64,000 nt of DNA from Planctomycetota bacterium (GCA_019456225.1 VRUI01000019.1:1-64000); one strand, 5' to 3'; positions 8,565 through 17,136 are shown, counted from the first letter of the stretch. Program-made: numbers and translations. The notes: a model not told the origin generated them from the sequence alone.

Positions 8565-9937
8565 CTGAATGCCCCTTTAATTCTGCCCGACTCGCTGAAT
8601 CCATCATAGTTACGCATTATCAAGTTAGCTTCGATCTTTTGAACCAGGTCAAGCGATACACTTACTACGATCAGAAGACCGGTACCGCCAAGGAACATCG
8701 CAACTCTATAGTCAACTCCAAGTGCCTGAGATACGACTGATGGAACAACCGCAATAAACGCCAGAAAAGATGCACCGAAATATGTGATCCGAATCATTAC
8801 AGTCTCAAGATATTCCGCTGTTCTGTGACCGGGACGAAGACCGGGAATAAAACTGCCGTTATCACGAAGACGTTTTGCCATTTCCTTAGGTTGGAACTGA
8901 ACTGTCGTCCAGAAATAAGCAAACAGAAAAATCATCACAACAAATATAAAGTTATAAGTAAAAGCCGAAGGCGTAAATGAATCGCCAATCGTCACAAAAA
9001 TACCTCTCCATCTCTCAGAATCACTTATAATGCCGATCTGAGCGATCTGCTGAATAATGATCGGAGGGAACATCATCAAACTGGAAGCAAAGATGATCGG
9101 CATAACGCCGCCATGATTGATTCTAAGCGGAAGATAATGTCTCTGACCGCCGAACATACGCCTGCCGCGCATCTGCTTGGCCTGCTGGATCGGAATACGC
9201 CTCTGACCCTGAGTGATCAAAATAGCACCGGCTACTACGAAAACAAATGCACCGATCAAAAATATTACCGTACCGACGCCGTAACTACCTTCTGGGGCAC
9301 CAACGGTAAAGTCAGCTCTTTCGATCACAAACTGAATAGCCCAGGGCATCCTCGATACGATACCGGCCATAATCAATAGACTTATGCCGTTACCAATGCC
9401 ATACTCGTCGATCTGCTCACCAAGCCACATCAAGAACAATGTACCGGCAGTCATCGCCACAACGCCCATAAATATAGCACGGCCTTCCATTCCAGCAATC
9501 AAGTACCCCTTATGCATCTTCATGATCATAAGCGATTGCACGACACATAAAGGAACGGTAAGATACCGGGTATACTCCTGTATCTTTTTATGACCTGCCG
9601 CACCTTCCTGCCGCAATTTTCTTAGAGGGGTCCAAACCTCACCAAGCAGCATCAGAATAATTGAAGCTGATATATAAGGCATAATCCCAAGACCGAACAG
9701 ACTGGTCTTATCAAGACGACCGCCGCTGAACATCTGAAGATATTCGGCAACTCGCCCCAAAGGCGTACCACTGTCTTCATCACCTTTTTGGTCAGACACT
9801 TGCTGCATCTTCTCATTATCGAAAAATGGTACGGGAATCTGGAAACCCATCCTGTAAATCACAAGCAGCGCAATAGTGAACAGAATCTTCTTACGAAGAT
9901 CAGGAATCTTAAAAACATTTATAAAAGTTGACAGCAT
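8561..9937 (-). CDS. secY: Preprotein translocase subunit SecY
   Basis: 458 residues with about ten transmembrane helices. Landmarks are the N-terminal FxxPDLRKKILFT segment, GIMPYISASIILMLL (plug/TM2 region), the QGQRRIPIQQAKQMRG cytosolic loop and FKPxxMA-type 'QFQPKEMAKRLRDNGSFIPGLRPGHRT'. Forms the protein-conducting channel with SecE, which is also encoded in this window. The usual spc position after rplO. Confidence 0.98.
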   Translation of the reverse strand: MLSTFINVFKIPDLRKKILFTIALLVIYRMGFQIPVPFFDNEKMQQVSDQKGDEDSGTPLGRVAEYLQMFSGGRLDKTSLFGLGIMPYISASIILMLLGEVWTPLRKLRQEGAAGHKKIQEYTRYLTVPLCVVQSLMIMKMHKGYLIAGMEGRAIFMGVVAMTAGTLFLMWLGEQIDEYGIGNGISLLIMAGIVSRMPWAIQFVIERADFTVGAPEGSYGVGTVIFLIGAFVFVVAGAILITQGQRRIPIQQAKQMRGRRMFGGQRHYLPLRINHGGVMPIIFASSLMMFPPIIIQQIAQIGIISDSERWRGIFVTIGDSFTPSAFTYNFIFVVMIFLFAYFWTTVQFQPKEMAKRLRDNGSFIPGLRPGHRTAEYLETVMIRITYFGASFLAFIAVVPSVVSQALGVDYRVAMFLGGTGLLIVVSVSLDLVQKIEANLIMRNYDGFSESGRIKGAFR

Positions 9938-9958
9938 ATTTATTTCCCTATGTATATA

Positions 9959-10408
9959 CTAAGCAACCACTTTAACAGTACCGCCGCAGCCCGATATCTT
10001 CTGTTCAGCACTCTTGCTGAACTTCTGGGCTGAGACACTTAATTTCTTAGTCAACTCGCCGTCGCCAAGGATCTTAACTTTGCTCTTGACGTTGTTAACC
10101 AAACCAACACCGACAAGTTCTTCGACACTGATGTCTGTACCGTCATCGAAGAAAGTCTCAAGTTGAGATACGTTAACTATCTCAAAACGTCTGGCAAAGT
10201 TGTAATTGCTGAACCCGCGCTTCGGGATCCGCCTGAACAAAGGCATTTGACCGCCTTCGTAGTTGCCAAGTCCGCCGGAACCTGCTCTCTGGCCGCAGCC
10301 CTTATGGCCTCTGCCTGAGGTCTTTCCGTGTCCGGAACCTTTACCTCGTCCGATTCTTTTCCGTTTCTTGTTAGAACCGGCAATCGCAGTTATCTCATTG
10401 GTCATCAT
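9959..10408 (-). CDS. rplO: 50S ribosomal protein L15
   Basis: 149 residues with the Gly/Arg-rich KRIGRGKGSGHGKTSGRGHKG N-terminal tail and the GFSNYNF core. Two consecutive ATGs are possible starts; the first is used here. rpmD (L30), which usually sits between rpsE and rplO, is absent: the intergenic gap is only 14 bp. Confidence 0.97.
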   Translation of the reverse strand: MMTNEITAIAGSNKKRKRIGRGKGSGHGKTSGRGHKGCGQRAGSGGLGNYEGGQMPLFRRIPKRGFSNYNFARRFEIVNVSQLETFFDDGTDISVEELVGVGLVNNVKSKVKILGDGELTKKLSVSAQKFSKSAEQKISGCGGTVKVVA

Positions 10409-10422
10409 TATTGATACCGCCT

Positions 10423-10932
10423 TTATACAGCTTCTATCTCTACACCACGAAGAGATTCTATCGTTTCTTTATCACGCAATTTTGTCAAACCGTCAATTAC
10501 AGCTTTTACTACATTCTTCGGAGAAGTGCTGCCGTAAATCTTAGTCAGAACATTATGAACGCCCGCAAACTCAAGTACAGCACGTGCACTCGAACCGGCT
10601 ATAACACCGGTACCCGCACTTGCCGGAACCATCGTAATCTTTGTCGCCCTGCATCTGCCTTCAACCATATGAGGCAAAGTACCGTCAACAAGCGATATAT
10701 TCACAAGATTCTTCTTCGCGTCTTTAACCGCCTTTTCTACTGCTTGCGGGACTTCGTTAGCCTTGCCGTAACCGATACCAACTGTACCGTTGCGATCACC
10801 GACAACTACTAGTCCGGCAAAGCTGAAACGACGCCCGCCCTTGACAACCTTCGAACAACGGTAGATCTTTACTACCGTATCTTCGATGGGCTGTTCTTTT
10901 TCTATCCCAAATTTACCTGCTTCTTCTGCCAA
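10423..10932 (-). CDS. rpsE: 30S ribosomal protein S5 (TTG start)
   Basis: 169 residues. The only start that keeps the full N-terminal domain is the TTG at 10930-10932, with GGAG 7 nt upstream. The double-stranded RNA-binding domain reads VVKGGRRFSFAGLVVVGDRNGTVGIGYGKA, followed by the C-terminal GTGVIAG...VLEFAGVHNVLTKIYGS. S5 contributes to decoding fidelity in the 30S body. Confidence 0.97.
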   Translation of the reverse strand: MAEEAGKFGIEKEQPIEDTVVKIYRCSKVVKGGRRFSFAGLVVVGDRNGTVGIGYGKANEVPQAVEKAVKDAKKNLVNISLVDGTLPHMVEGRCRATKITMVPASAGTGVIAGSSARAVLEFAGVHNVLTKIYGSTSPKNVVKAVIDGLTKLRDKETIESLRGVEIEAV

Positions 10933-10968
10933 CGTTATTCTCCAAAATTATTTTGAAATATTCAAAAT

Positions 10969-11334
10969 TTAGAAAGCAAGTCCGGCTTTTCTCGCAGCGT
11001 CTGCCAGGGCCTTAACCCTGCCGTGATACTTATAACCGTTGCGATCAAAACTGACACATTTAATACCAACATTAAGAGCCTGCTTGGCGATAGATGTTCC
11101 TATCACTTCTGCGGCCCCACTATTACCACCGTATGTGACATCTTCACGAACACCCTTGCACCGGGTACTCGATGAAGCAAGAGTCACACCTGCATAATCA
11201 TCTATGATCTGTACATAGATATGCCTGCCCGAACGAAACACCGTCATTCTCGGTCTCTCAGGAGAACCAAAAATTTTCCTGCGAGCACGATAGTTACGCC
11301 TTATCCGAGATTTCTTTAAATTCTCACTACGCAT
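10969..11334 (-). CDS. rplR: 50S ribosomal protein L18
   Basis: 121 residues; core RARRKIFGSPERPRMTVFRSGRHIYVQIIDD and C-terminal VSFDRNGYKYHGRVKALADAARKAGLAF are classic L18. It binds 5S rRNA with L5. It is separated from rplF by an 83-bp gap holding a heptamer-word repeat. Confidence 0.98.
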   Translation of the reverse strand: MRSENLKKSRIRRNYRARRKIFGSPERPRMTVFRSGRHIYVQIIDDYAGVTLASSSTRCKGVREDVTYGGNSGAAEVIGTSIAKQALNVGIKCVSFDRNGYKYHGRVKALADAARKAGLAF

Positions 11335-11360
11335 CTTATTATTATCCCAATATCTTCAAA

Positions 11361-11420
11361 CTATTTAAATAGCCTCGGCCTTTAGGCCGATTCAATAAAC
11401 TATCGACTATCGACTAATCA
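11361..11420. repeat. Heptamer-word repeat element (rplR/rplF)
   Basis: On the minus strand TTAGTCG, ATAGTCG, ATAGTTT words start at the rplF TGA. They are followed by TTGAAT, the perfect hairpin TCGGCC-TAAA-GGCCGA and the tail GGCTATTTAAATAG. This is the clearest complete copy of the layout. Confidence 0.8.
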
Positions 11421-11996
11421 GCCGCCCGATGCAAACGCCTTACCGACCTTACGTCTGACAACTTCATCGGCGTAACGAATACCCTTGCCCTTATAAGGCT
11501 CCGGAGGACGAACCTTGCGAATCACCGCGGCAAACTGACCAAGAACCTGCTTGTCGCTGCAGAGCAACGTAAATGCGGCAGGAACATCGTTACCACGCGT
11601 TGCAGGAGTCTTGATCTCAATAGTGACACCCTTAGGTATCGCAAGATCAACTGTATGGCAGAATCCAACCTGCAAAATGAGCTTGCCATTCTGTTCTTTC
11701 AGGTTGTAACCTGTACCAAAAATCTGCATCTTCTTCTCGTAACCGACACTTACACCTGTAACCATATTGTTTACAAGCGAACGCATCGTACCATGCAAAG
11801 CCTTAAACTGACGAGCGTCAGGTTTAGGATTATCGACGATTACCTGTTTAGCCTCTGCATCAACTTTAACATCGATACCAGAAACACATTCCAACTCAAG
11901 CGTTCCCTTGGGACCGGTAACCTTAACCGAGCTGCCCTTGACATCTACTGTTACACCTGCCGGGATTGCTATTGCTTTTTTTCCTATGCGACTCAT
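11418..11996 (-). CDS. rplF: 50S ribosomal protein L6
   Basis: 192 residues with MSRIGKKAIAIPAGV, the GPKGTLE strand of domain 1 and the domain 2 signature PPEPYKGKGIRYADE near the C-terminus. Its start lies 1 bp after the rpsH stop, so the two are translationally coupled. L6 binds near the sarcin-ricin loop. Slightly longer than the ~180-residue norm. Confidence 0.98.
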   Translation of the reverse strand: MSRIGKKAIAIPAGVTVDVKGSSVKVTGPKGTLELECVSGIDVKVDAEAKQVIVDNPKPDARQFKALHGTMRSLVNNMVTGVSVGYEKKMQIFGTGYNLKEQNGKLILQVGFCHTVDLAIPKGVTIEIKTPATRGNDVPAAFTLLCSDKQVLGQFAAVIRKVRPPEPYKGKGIRYADEVVRRKVGKAFASGG

Positions 11997-11997
11997 A

Positions 11998-12396
11998 TTA
12001 ACTCACCATGCAAATTAATTCGCCGCTAACGTTTTCACGGCGGCAGACTCTGTCACTCATTACACCCTTGCTTGTCGATACAACTGTTATACCGAGACCG
12101 CCGAGTACCTTGGGCAATTCTTTAACTTCGCTATAAACACGACAACCAGGCTTACTTACACGCTTGATCTCGCTGATTACAGGGCCGCCAATAGCCGTAT
12201 ACTTCAACGTAACACGGATAAGGCCCTGATTACCGTCATCGATTCGGTCATAATCAACTATATAACCTTCATCTTTAAGAACCGACGCAATACCTTCGCA
12301 AATCTTAGACGCTTTGATCATCACGTCTGGCTTAGATACGCGACTAGCGTTGCGAATTCTCGTCAACATATCAGCAATAGGATCACTGAGACTCAT
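11998..12396 (-). CDS. rpsH: 30S ribosomal protein S8
   Basis: 132 residues: DPIADMLTRIRNASRV at the N-terminus and the STSKGVMSDRVCRRENVSGELICMV C-terminus (usual 'T-S-K/R-G-x-x-[ST]-D' motif). S8 binds helix 21 of 16S rRNA and often autoregulates the spc operon. Standard position between rpsN and rplF. Confidence 0.98.
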   Translation of the reverse strand: MSLSDPIADMLTRIRNASRVSKPDVMIKASKICEGIASVLKDEGYIVDYDRIDDGNQGLIRVTLKYTAIGGPVISEIKRVSKPGCRVYSEVKELPKVLGGLGITVVSTSKGVMSDRVCRRENVSGELICMVS

Positions 12397-12423
12397 ATAT
12401 AAAGCTCCAACACGTTTAATTTA

Positions 12424-12523
12424 ACACTGTTTATTATTCTTATTAAAATCGATCAGTATTAACTGATCGCTAATCGCTGTTGAGCGAAGCGAAATCCGCC
12501 AGTATTGGCGGACTAATTGCTGT
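12424..12523. repeat. Heptamer-word repeat with two hairpins (rpsH/rpsN)
   Basis: The rpsN-rpsH gap holds CAATTAG and CGATTAG words on the minus strand, plus two inverted repeats: TCCGCCAATACTGGCGGA and CGATCAGTTAATACTGATCG. Related to the other copies but rearranged. Confidence 0.55.
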
Positions 12524-12709
12524 TTACCAGCTTGCCTTGCGAACACCGGGAATTTTCCCTTCGTTAGCCATTGTTCTAAAACAAATCCTGCAAATCTTGA
12601 ACTTGCGATAAACCGCTCTCGCCCTGCCGCAAAGTTCACATCGGGTATAACCCCGGCTTCTGTATTTCGGTTTTTTCCTGGCTTTATTTTCCAGTGCTGT
12701 CGTTGACAT
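12524..12709 (-). CDS. rpsN: 30S ribosomal protein S14, zinc-binding type
   Basis: 61 residues, the short type-Z S14, with two CxxC pairs (CELC and CRIC) and the [25 protein letters not shown] core. It lies in the 30S head. The N-terminus [15 protein letters not shown] is normal for the family. Confidence 0.97.
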   Translation of the reverse strand: MSTTALENKARKKPKYRSRGYTRCELCGRARAVYRKFKICRICFRTMANEGKIPGVRKASW

Positions 12710-12714
12710 TCAAA

Positions 12715-12765
12715 ACTCCAAATATTTCATTAGTCATTATACAATCGACATTAGACATTCGATTA
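12715..12765. repeat. Heptamer-word repeat (rpsN/rplE)
   Basis: On the minus strand, directly after the rplE TAA, come the words TCGAATG, TCTAATG, TCGATTG, TATAATG, ACTAATG: five units of period 7 with only one or two changes each. Confidence 0.75.
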
Positions 12766-13311
12766 GTCGTTCATTCCTACAAAAGGCATACCAAACAGCC
12801 TAAGCATTGCCAAACCGCTTTCATTGTTTTCGGCGGTAGTTACAAATGTTATATTCATACCCTGGGTCGTCTCGATACGGCCAGGATCGATCTCAGGAAA
12901 TACGCTCTGCTCGTCAAGACCCAGCGAATAATTACCCCGACCGTCAAATGCTTTCGGGTTCAAACCCCTAAAGTCCTTTACACGAGGAATAGCCAGGTTG
13001 ATCAGGCGATCCATAAACTCATACATGCGTTCTTTACGAAGAGTAACCTTCAAACCGGTTTTATCGCCTTCACGAACCTTAAAGTTCGATACACTCTTCT
13101 TGGCCTTGCATATCAAAGGTTTCTGACCGGAGATCATCGTCAGATCCTTAATAGCATTTTCCAAAAACTTCTTATCGGCAAGTGCTTTACCCAGACCCAT
13201 CGAAATGACGATCTTTTCCATCTTAGGAATTGACATTACATTAGCAATGTTCAATTCTTTCTTAAGTTCGGGCATTACTTTTGACTTATATAAATCTCTA
13301 AAGCGTGACAT
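12763..13311 (-). CDS. rplE: 50S ribosomal protein L5
   Basis: 182 residues from the ATG at 13311 (MSRFRDLYKSKVMPEL), which has GAGG 6 nt upstream; the frame extends four codons further without a better site. Signatures NVMSIPKMEKIVISMGLG and the C-terminal 'FPEIDPGRIETTQGMNITFVTTA'. Binds 5S rRNA and forms the B1b bridge with S13. Confidence 0.97.
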   Translation of the reverse strand: MSRFRDLYKSKVMPELKKELNIANVMSIPKMEKIVISMGLGKALADKKFLENAIKDLTMISGQKPLICKAKKSVSNFKVREGDKTGLKVTLRKERMYEFMDRLINLAIPRVKDFRGLNPKAFDGRGNYSLGLDEQSVFPEIDPGRIETTQGMNITFVTTAENNESGLAMLRLFGMPFVGMND

Positions 13312-13371
13312 CTGTAACCTCAATTACTATTTAGTTTACCAGGCTTGTCCCGGAAATATTCCCAATTAAAT

Positions 13372-13713
13372 CTATTTCTTCTTCTTAGCTTTTGCAACAA
13401 CGCCAATTTCGCTGCCGTCAACTGCAACACGTTTTTTAACACCCTTGGCGTCGATGCTGAAACGAACCCTTGTACCCTTACCGGTCTTGTTACTGACCGG
13501 CAAAACGTTACTCATATGAATAGGCTGCTCAACACGAATACGACCGCCCTGAGGATTCTTCTGCGACGGACGAACATGCTTGTAAACAAGGTTGAGCTTT
13601 TCAACTACGACCCGGTCCTTGTCCTTGATCACCTTCATGATCTTGCCTGTCTTACCCTTATTGTCGCCGGCAATTACTTGTACCATATCACCTTTTTTTA
13701 TATGACTTGCCAT
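13372..13713 (-). CDS. rplX: 50S ribosomal protein L24
   Basis: 113 residues from the ATG at 13713. The KOW motif is HIKKGDMVQVIAGDNKGKTGKI (about 3-24), followed by the VEKLNLVYKHVRPSQKNPQGG segment. L24 is an assembly initiator protein of the 50S subunit. The longer frame (13 more codons) is not supported by a ribosome-binding site. Confidence 0.96.
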   Translation of the reverse strand: MASHIKKGDMVQVIAGDNKGKTGKIMKVIKDKDRVVVEKLNLVYKHVRPSQKNPQGGRIRVEQPIHMSNVLPVSNKTGKGTRVRFSIDAKGVKKRVAVDGSEIGVVAKAKKKK

Positions 13714-13775
13714 ATTAAAATCTCGTACTATTAAATCCTGGTAATTTACCACTCACTTTAAAAGTTGCTGCTGAA

Positions 13776-14165
13776 TCAAACAACTTCGTTTGCAAGCGAG
13801 ATAATCTTCATAAAATTCTTCTCACGCAATTCGCGGGCAACTGCACCGAAAATTCGGGTACCGACAGGGTTACCGTCCGCATCAAGCATTACTGCCGCGT
13901 TACTGTCGAAACGAACATAGCTGCCGTCGCTTCTGCGAACAGGATACTTTGTGCGAATAATAACACATTTGTGAACTTTCTTACTGTCGAGTGGACAGTT
14001 AGGAAGATTCTTCTTGATCGCGACAACTACAACATCGCCCACAGAAGCTGTAGGACGCACCTTTTTGCCCTTACGCGAACTGCCTCTACCGAGCACCTTA
14101 ATGCACTGTGCCAACTTAACGCCGCTGTTATCGGCTATATTTAACATACTTTCTTGCTGGATCAA
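13776..14165 (-). CDS. rplN: 50S ribosomal protein L14 (TTG start)
   Basis: 129 residues. The conserved L14 N-terminus (M-I-Q-Q-E-S-M-L-N) is only complete if translation begins at the TTG at 14163-14165, which has GAGGA about 8 nt upstream; the first ATG would remove six conserved residues. The core [13 protein letters not shown] and [12 protein letters not shown] motifs are intact. L14 contacts the 30S subunit and L19. Confidence 0.95.
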   Translation of the reverse strand: MIQQESMLNIADNSGVKLAQCIKVLGRGSSRKGKKVRPTASVGDVVVVAIKKNLPNCPLDSKKVHKCVIIRTKYPVRRSDGSYVRFDSNAAVMLDADGNPVGTRIFGAVARELREKNFMKIISLANEVV

Positions 14166-14176
14166 CGTTCTGTCCT

Positions 14177-14440
14177 CTAATCAACTATGCCTTTTTTAAT
14201 TACAGATACAAGACGAAAGTTCTTGCTCTTGCTTATCGGTCTGCATTCAACGATATCTACTGTATCACCGATGCCCGCTACGTTATTTTCGTCATGAACA
14301 CCAAGTTTAGTGCGACGTTTAATATACTTGCCGTACATAGGGTGCTTAACCTTATAATCGATCTGCACTTTAATGCTTTTGTCGCCGCTCTTGCTGACAA
14401 CTGTCGCTCGCTTGACATTTTTAATCGTATTATCTTCCAT
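14177..14440 (-). CDS. rpsQ: 30S ribosomal protein S17
   Basis: 87 residues from the ATG at 14440 (MEDNTIKN), with AAGGG 6 nt upstream. OB-fold; the family motif [21 protein letters not shown] is clear. The upstream rpmC stop is 9 bp away. S17 is a primary 16S rRNA binder. Confidence 0.97.
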   Translation of the reverse strand: MEDNTIKNVKRATVVSKSGDKSIKVQIDYKVKHPMYGKYIKRRTKLGVHDENNVAGIGDTVDIVECRPISKSKNFRLVSVIKKGIVD

Positions 14441-14449
14441 CAATTGCCC

Positions 14450-14647
14450 TTACTGGCTTTTAAGCTCATTTTCTCTTATGACCGTCTTAATCCGGGCGAT
14501 ATCACGCTTAAGATTACCGGCTGCCTTAAAATTTTCAACTTTTTCGGTCATTGCCTGACTACGCATGTTAAAAAGCTGCTTCTGCTTGTCTTCCAAGGTA
14601 CTTAAAAGCTCATTGCTTCTAATCTCTCGTATTTCTGATACCTTCAT
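14450..14647 (-). CDS. rpmC: 50S ribosomal protein L29
   Basis: 65 residues: two antiparallel helices with MKVSEIREIRSNELLSTLEDKQKQLFNMRSQ and the C-terminal NLKRDIARIKTVIRENE. L29 lies at the tunnel exit near L23, forming part of the SRP and trigger-factor dock. Confidence 0.97.
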   Translation of the reverse strand: MKVSEIREIRSNELLSTLEDKQKQLFNMRSQAMTEKVENFKAAGNLKRDIARIKTVIRENELKSQ

Positions 14648-14664
14648 TTCAACTCCAAATCAAC

Positions 14665-15084
14665 TTATAGAGAATGTCTCTTTGTTATAAATCTGCAGCG
14701 GACAGGCATCTTGTAAGCTACTCTTGCAAGAGCTGCACGCGCGATGTCTTCAGGAACCCCGCCGATCTCATAAAGTACGGCACCGGGTTTGACACGTGCA
14801 ACCCAGCCGGCTATCTCTGCTTTACCTTTACCCATCCTGGTTTCAAGCGGTTTACAGGTATAAGAATGATCCGGGAATATCCGGATATGTACTTTACCTT
14901 CACGATGCAAAAAATGAGTCGCCGCTACTCGACCGGCTTCGATCTGGCGACCGGTAACCCAACTGCACTCAAGGGCCTGTAATCCAAACTCGCCAAATGC
15001 AACAAAGTTGCCCCGACATGCATTGCCCTTCATTTTACCACGCATTTTCTTGCGATATTTAACTCTTTTAGGCATTAAAGCCAT
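14665..15084 (-). CDS. rplP: 50S ribosomal protein L16
   Basis: 139 residues starting MALMPKRVKYRKKMRGKMKG, with conserved FGEFGLQALE and the C-terminal RVAYKMPVRCRFI. L16 positions A-site tRNA. 17 bp separate it from rpmC. Confidence 0.98.
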   Translation of the reverse strand: MALMPKRVKYRKKMRGKMKGNACRGNFVAFGEFGLQALECSWVTGRQIEAGRVAATHFLHREGKVHIRIFPDHSYTCKPLETRMGKGKAEIAGWVARVKPGAVLYEIGGVPEDIARAALARVAYKMPVRCRFITKRHSL

Positions 15085-15110
15085 TGTAAAATCCTCTTAC
15101 AAATTTTTAA

Positions 15111-15180
15111 ATTAAACAGCCTCAACCGAAAGGCCGAATCATTAAATTATAAATAATCAATCATCAATAATAAATTTATT
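15111..15180. repeat. Heptamer-word repeat element (rplP/rpsC)
   Basis: On the minus strand the words TTATTGA, TGATTGA, TTATTTA, TAATTTA run into the hairpin CGGCC-TTTC-GGTTG and the tail AGGCTGTTTAATTT, which ends about 25 bp before the rplP start. Confidence 0.65.
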
Positions 15181-15220
15181 CGCTACCGCCAACGTGCGAA
15201 AACGCACAAATTACAAATAC

Positions 15221-16081
15221 TTAACTCTTCTCAGTACCGGCATCACTTGCAGGAGCTTCCGGTGCTGTAGGAGCTTCCGGTGCTGCTGGTGCCGCTGGTG
15301 CCGCAGGAGGAGCAACCGATGGTTTTCCGGCTGCCGGAATCGGAGCCTTTCCACCACGACCACCGCCGCCGCCTTTACCACCCTTATTGAAGCCGCCGCC
15401 ACCTTGACGAGGTCTGCGAGGACGAGAAATCGGAACGATCTCTTCGCCAAACTTACCTTTATATATCCAAACCTTAACACCGATCGCACCGTATGTTGTC
15501 CTAGATGTCGCAACACCGTAATCAACATTGGCGTCAAGTGTCTGAAGCGGAATACTTCCAAGCTTCTGAGTTTCGCTTCTGGCAATTTCAGCTCCGCCCA
15601 AACGACCGCCGCAGATAACCTTAACGCCCTTGGCGCCGGCATTCATCGCATTTTCACAAGCCATCTTCATCGCACGCCTGTAAGAACCGCGCTTCTGAAG
15701 TTGAGTTGCAATATTTTCTGCTGTCAATACCGCATCAAGAGCAGGCTCTTTGATTTCGATGACATTTACATTAATCTTGCGATCCACAAGATCTTCAAGT
15801 TCTTCGCGAAGCTTATCAACTTCTGCACCGCGAGGACCAATCACCATACCAGGACGAGCTGTCGACAGCGTAACCTTAACCTCGTTACGAGTACGGCAAA
15901 TCTCTGTCTTTGCCACGGCAGCATAAGGAGGCTGCCTGTTAAAACGGGCGTCTATGTATTTCCGGATCTTCCAGTCTTCGACAAGAAAATCGCCATAGTT
16001 AGCCTTAGGAGCAAACCAGGTGCTCTGCCACCCAAGTGTAATACCTGTCCTGAATCCAATTGGAGATGTCTTCTGACCCAT
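15221..16081 (-). CDS. rpsC: 30S ribosomal protein S3 with low-complexity tail
   Basis: 286 residues. The first ~215 are normal S3: MGQKTSPIGFRTGI, the KH domain (VTLSTARPGMVIGPRGAEVDKL) and the C-domain DYGVATSRTTYGAIGVKVWIYKG. The last ~70 are a Gly-rich stretch followed by Pro/Ala repeats, longer than in most bacteria and probably disordered. S3 guards the mRNA entry channel. Followed by rplP, preceded by rplV. Confidence 0.97.
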   Translation of the reverse strand: MGQKTSPIGFRTGITLGWQSTWFAPKANYGDFLVEDWKIRKYIDARFNRQPPYAAVAKTEICRTRNEVKVTLSTARPGMVIGPRGAEVDKLREELEDLVDRKINVNVIEIKEPALDAVLTAENIATQLQKRGSYRRAMKMACENAMNAGAKGVKVICGGRLGGAEIARSETQKLGSIPLQTLDANVDYGVATSRTTYGAIGVKVWIYKGKFGEEIVPISRPRRPRQGGGGFNKGGKGGGGGRGGKAPIPAAGKPSVAPPAAPAAPAAPEAPTAPEAPASDAGTEKS

Positions 16082-16157
16082 ACTTGTCCAATCTTTTCAA
16101 ACTACGAAAATTATTACCTTTTATTTAATCGCCGAATAACGGCACGTTTAATACAAT

Positions 16158-16706
16158 TTACTCTTCTGAAACTGCTATATGAATATGGCAAGCCTGCTTT
16201 TTGATCGGATGAGCACGACCGCGGTCCTTTGCGATCCATGTCTTAGTTCCGATACGCCTGCCGGCACCATCAACACGCGACTCGCTGATATAAAGGTTAT
16301 CGACGTCTGCAGCACTTTCATCAGCAGCAGCTATCGCTGTCTGAAGAACCTTTTCGATCATTCTCGCCGCACGCTTGTGCTCAAACTTAAGAACATCAAG
16401 AGCATCCTGCGTACTTCTGCCAGAGATAAGGGCCGTTACAAGCCTGGCCTTTGTCGGTGATGATGGAGCATATTTGTAAGATGCGCGCCACTCAGAAATC
16501 TCGGCAACTTCGACACTTAGAGCATCTGCAAGCCGCTCAACATCATCAGCAGTTGGTTTAGGTTTATACAGCCCCTTGCGCCAGTTATTTATCGCCTTTA
16601 CCGCAGCCTTAACATCGAAACCGCCGTGAGTTATGCGGCTGGCAATATCAGAACTGCTCATCTTGCGCTCTTTACATACTTCGTTTAATTTTTTGCTGCT
16701 TAGCAT
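16158..16706 (-). CDS. rplV: 50S ribosomal protein L22 with N-terminal HTH-like domain
   Basis: 182 residues from the ATG at 16706 (AAGG 8 nt upstream). Residues ~75-182 are a normal L22: YKYAPSSPTKARLVTALISGRS, then FEHKRAARMIEKVLQTAIA and the C-terminal hook DRGRAHPIKKQACHIHIAV. The first ~70 residues are not part of standard L22 (about 110 residues). They resemble a Cro/XRE-type helix-turn-helix: KLNEVCKERKMSSSDIA, INNWRKG and VERLADALSVEVAEISEW. This could give DNA- or RNA-binding autoregulation, or be a lineage-specific ribosomal element exposed near the tunnel exit. Confidence 0.93.
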   Translation of the reverse strand: MLSSKKLNEVCKERKMSSSDIASRITHGGFDVKAAVKAINNWRKGLYKPKPTADDVERLADALSVEVAEISEWRASYKYAPSSPTKARLVTALISGRSTQDALDVLKFEHKRAARMIEKVLQTAIAAADESAADVDNLYISESRVDGAGRRIGTKTWIAKDRGRAHPIKKQACHIHIAVSEE

Positions 16707-16789
16707 TATCAAAACCTTACTAATTAGCCGGAGGTCTAATTAAATACCTCACTTGACGTTATATTTTAAATACGATTTACAAAAAACCG

Positions 16790-17056
16790 CTACTTCTTAT
16801 TACCAGAGTGACCCCTGAACGTTCTTGTCATAGAGAACTCACCAAGTTTGTGACCTACCATATCCTCAGTCACAAATACCTTAAGAAAAGCTTTGCCGTT
16901 ATGTACCATGAACGTAAAACCAACAAATTCAGGTATAATAGTACAAGCTCTTGCCCATGTCTTGATAGGCTCTCTGGTCCCATTTTCGTTCTGCTTAACT
17001 ACCTTAAGGTAGAGCTTCTCATCAACGAACGGTCCTTTTTTCTGAGATCTTCCCAT
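16790..17056 (-). CDS. rpsS: 30S ribosomal protein S19
   Basis: 88 residues: [19 protein letters not shown] and the C-terminal [17 protein letters not shown] signature. S19 lies in the 30S head beside S13. Standard position between rplB and rplV. Confidence 0.98.
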   Translation of the reverse strand: MGRSQKKGPFVDEKLYLKVVKQNENGTREPIKTWARACTIIPEFVGFTFMVHNGKAFLKVFVTEDMVGHKLGEFSMTRTFRGHSGNKK

Positions 17057-17070
17057 TAACTTTCAACCTT

Positions 17071-17136
17071 ATTTTGAACAGCATCGCCAAAGGCGATTCC
17101 ACAATTTTGATTTCTAATTTTTAATCTTTAATTTAA
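17071..17136. repeat. Heptamer-word repeat element (rpsS/rplB)
   Basis: On the minus strand, immediately after the rplB stop, come the words AAATTAA, AGATTAA, AAATTAG, AAATCAA. They are followed by TTGTGGAAT, the hairpin TCGCC-TTT-GGCGA and the tail ATGCTGTTCAAAATAAG. Confidence 0.75.
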
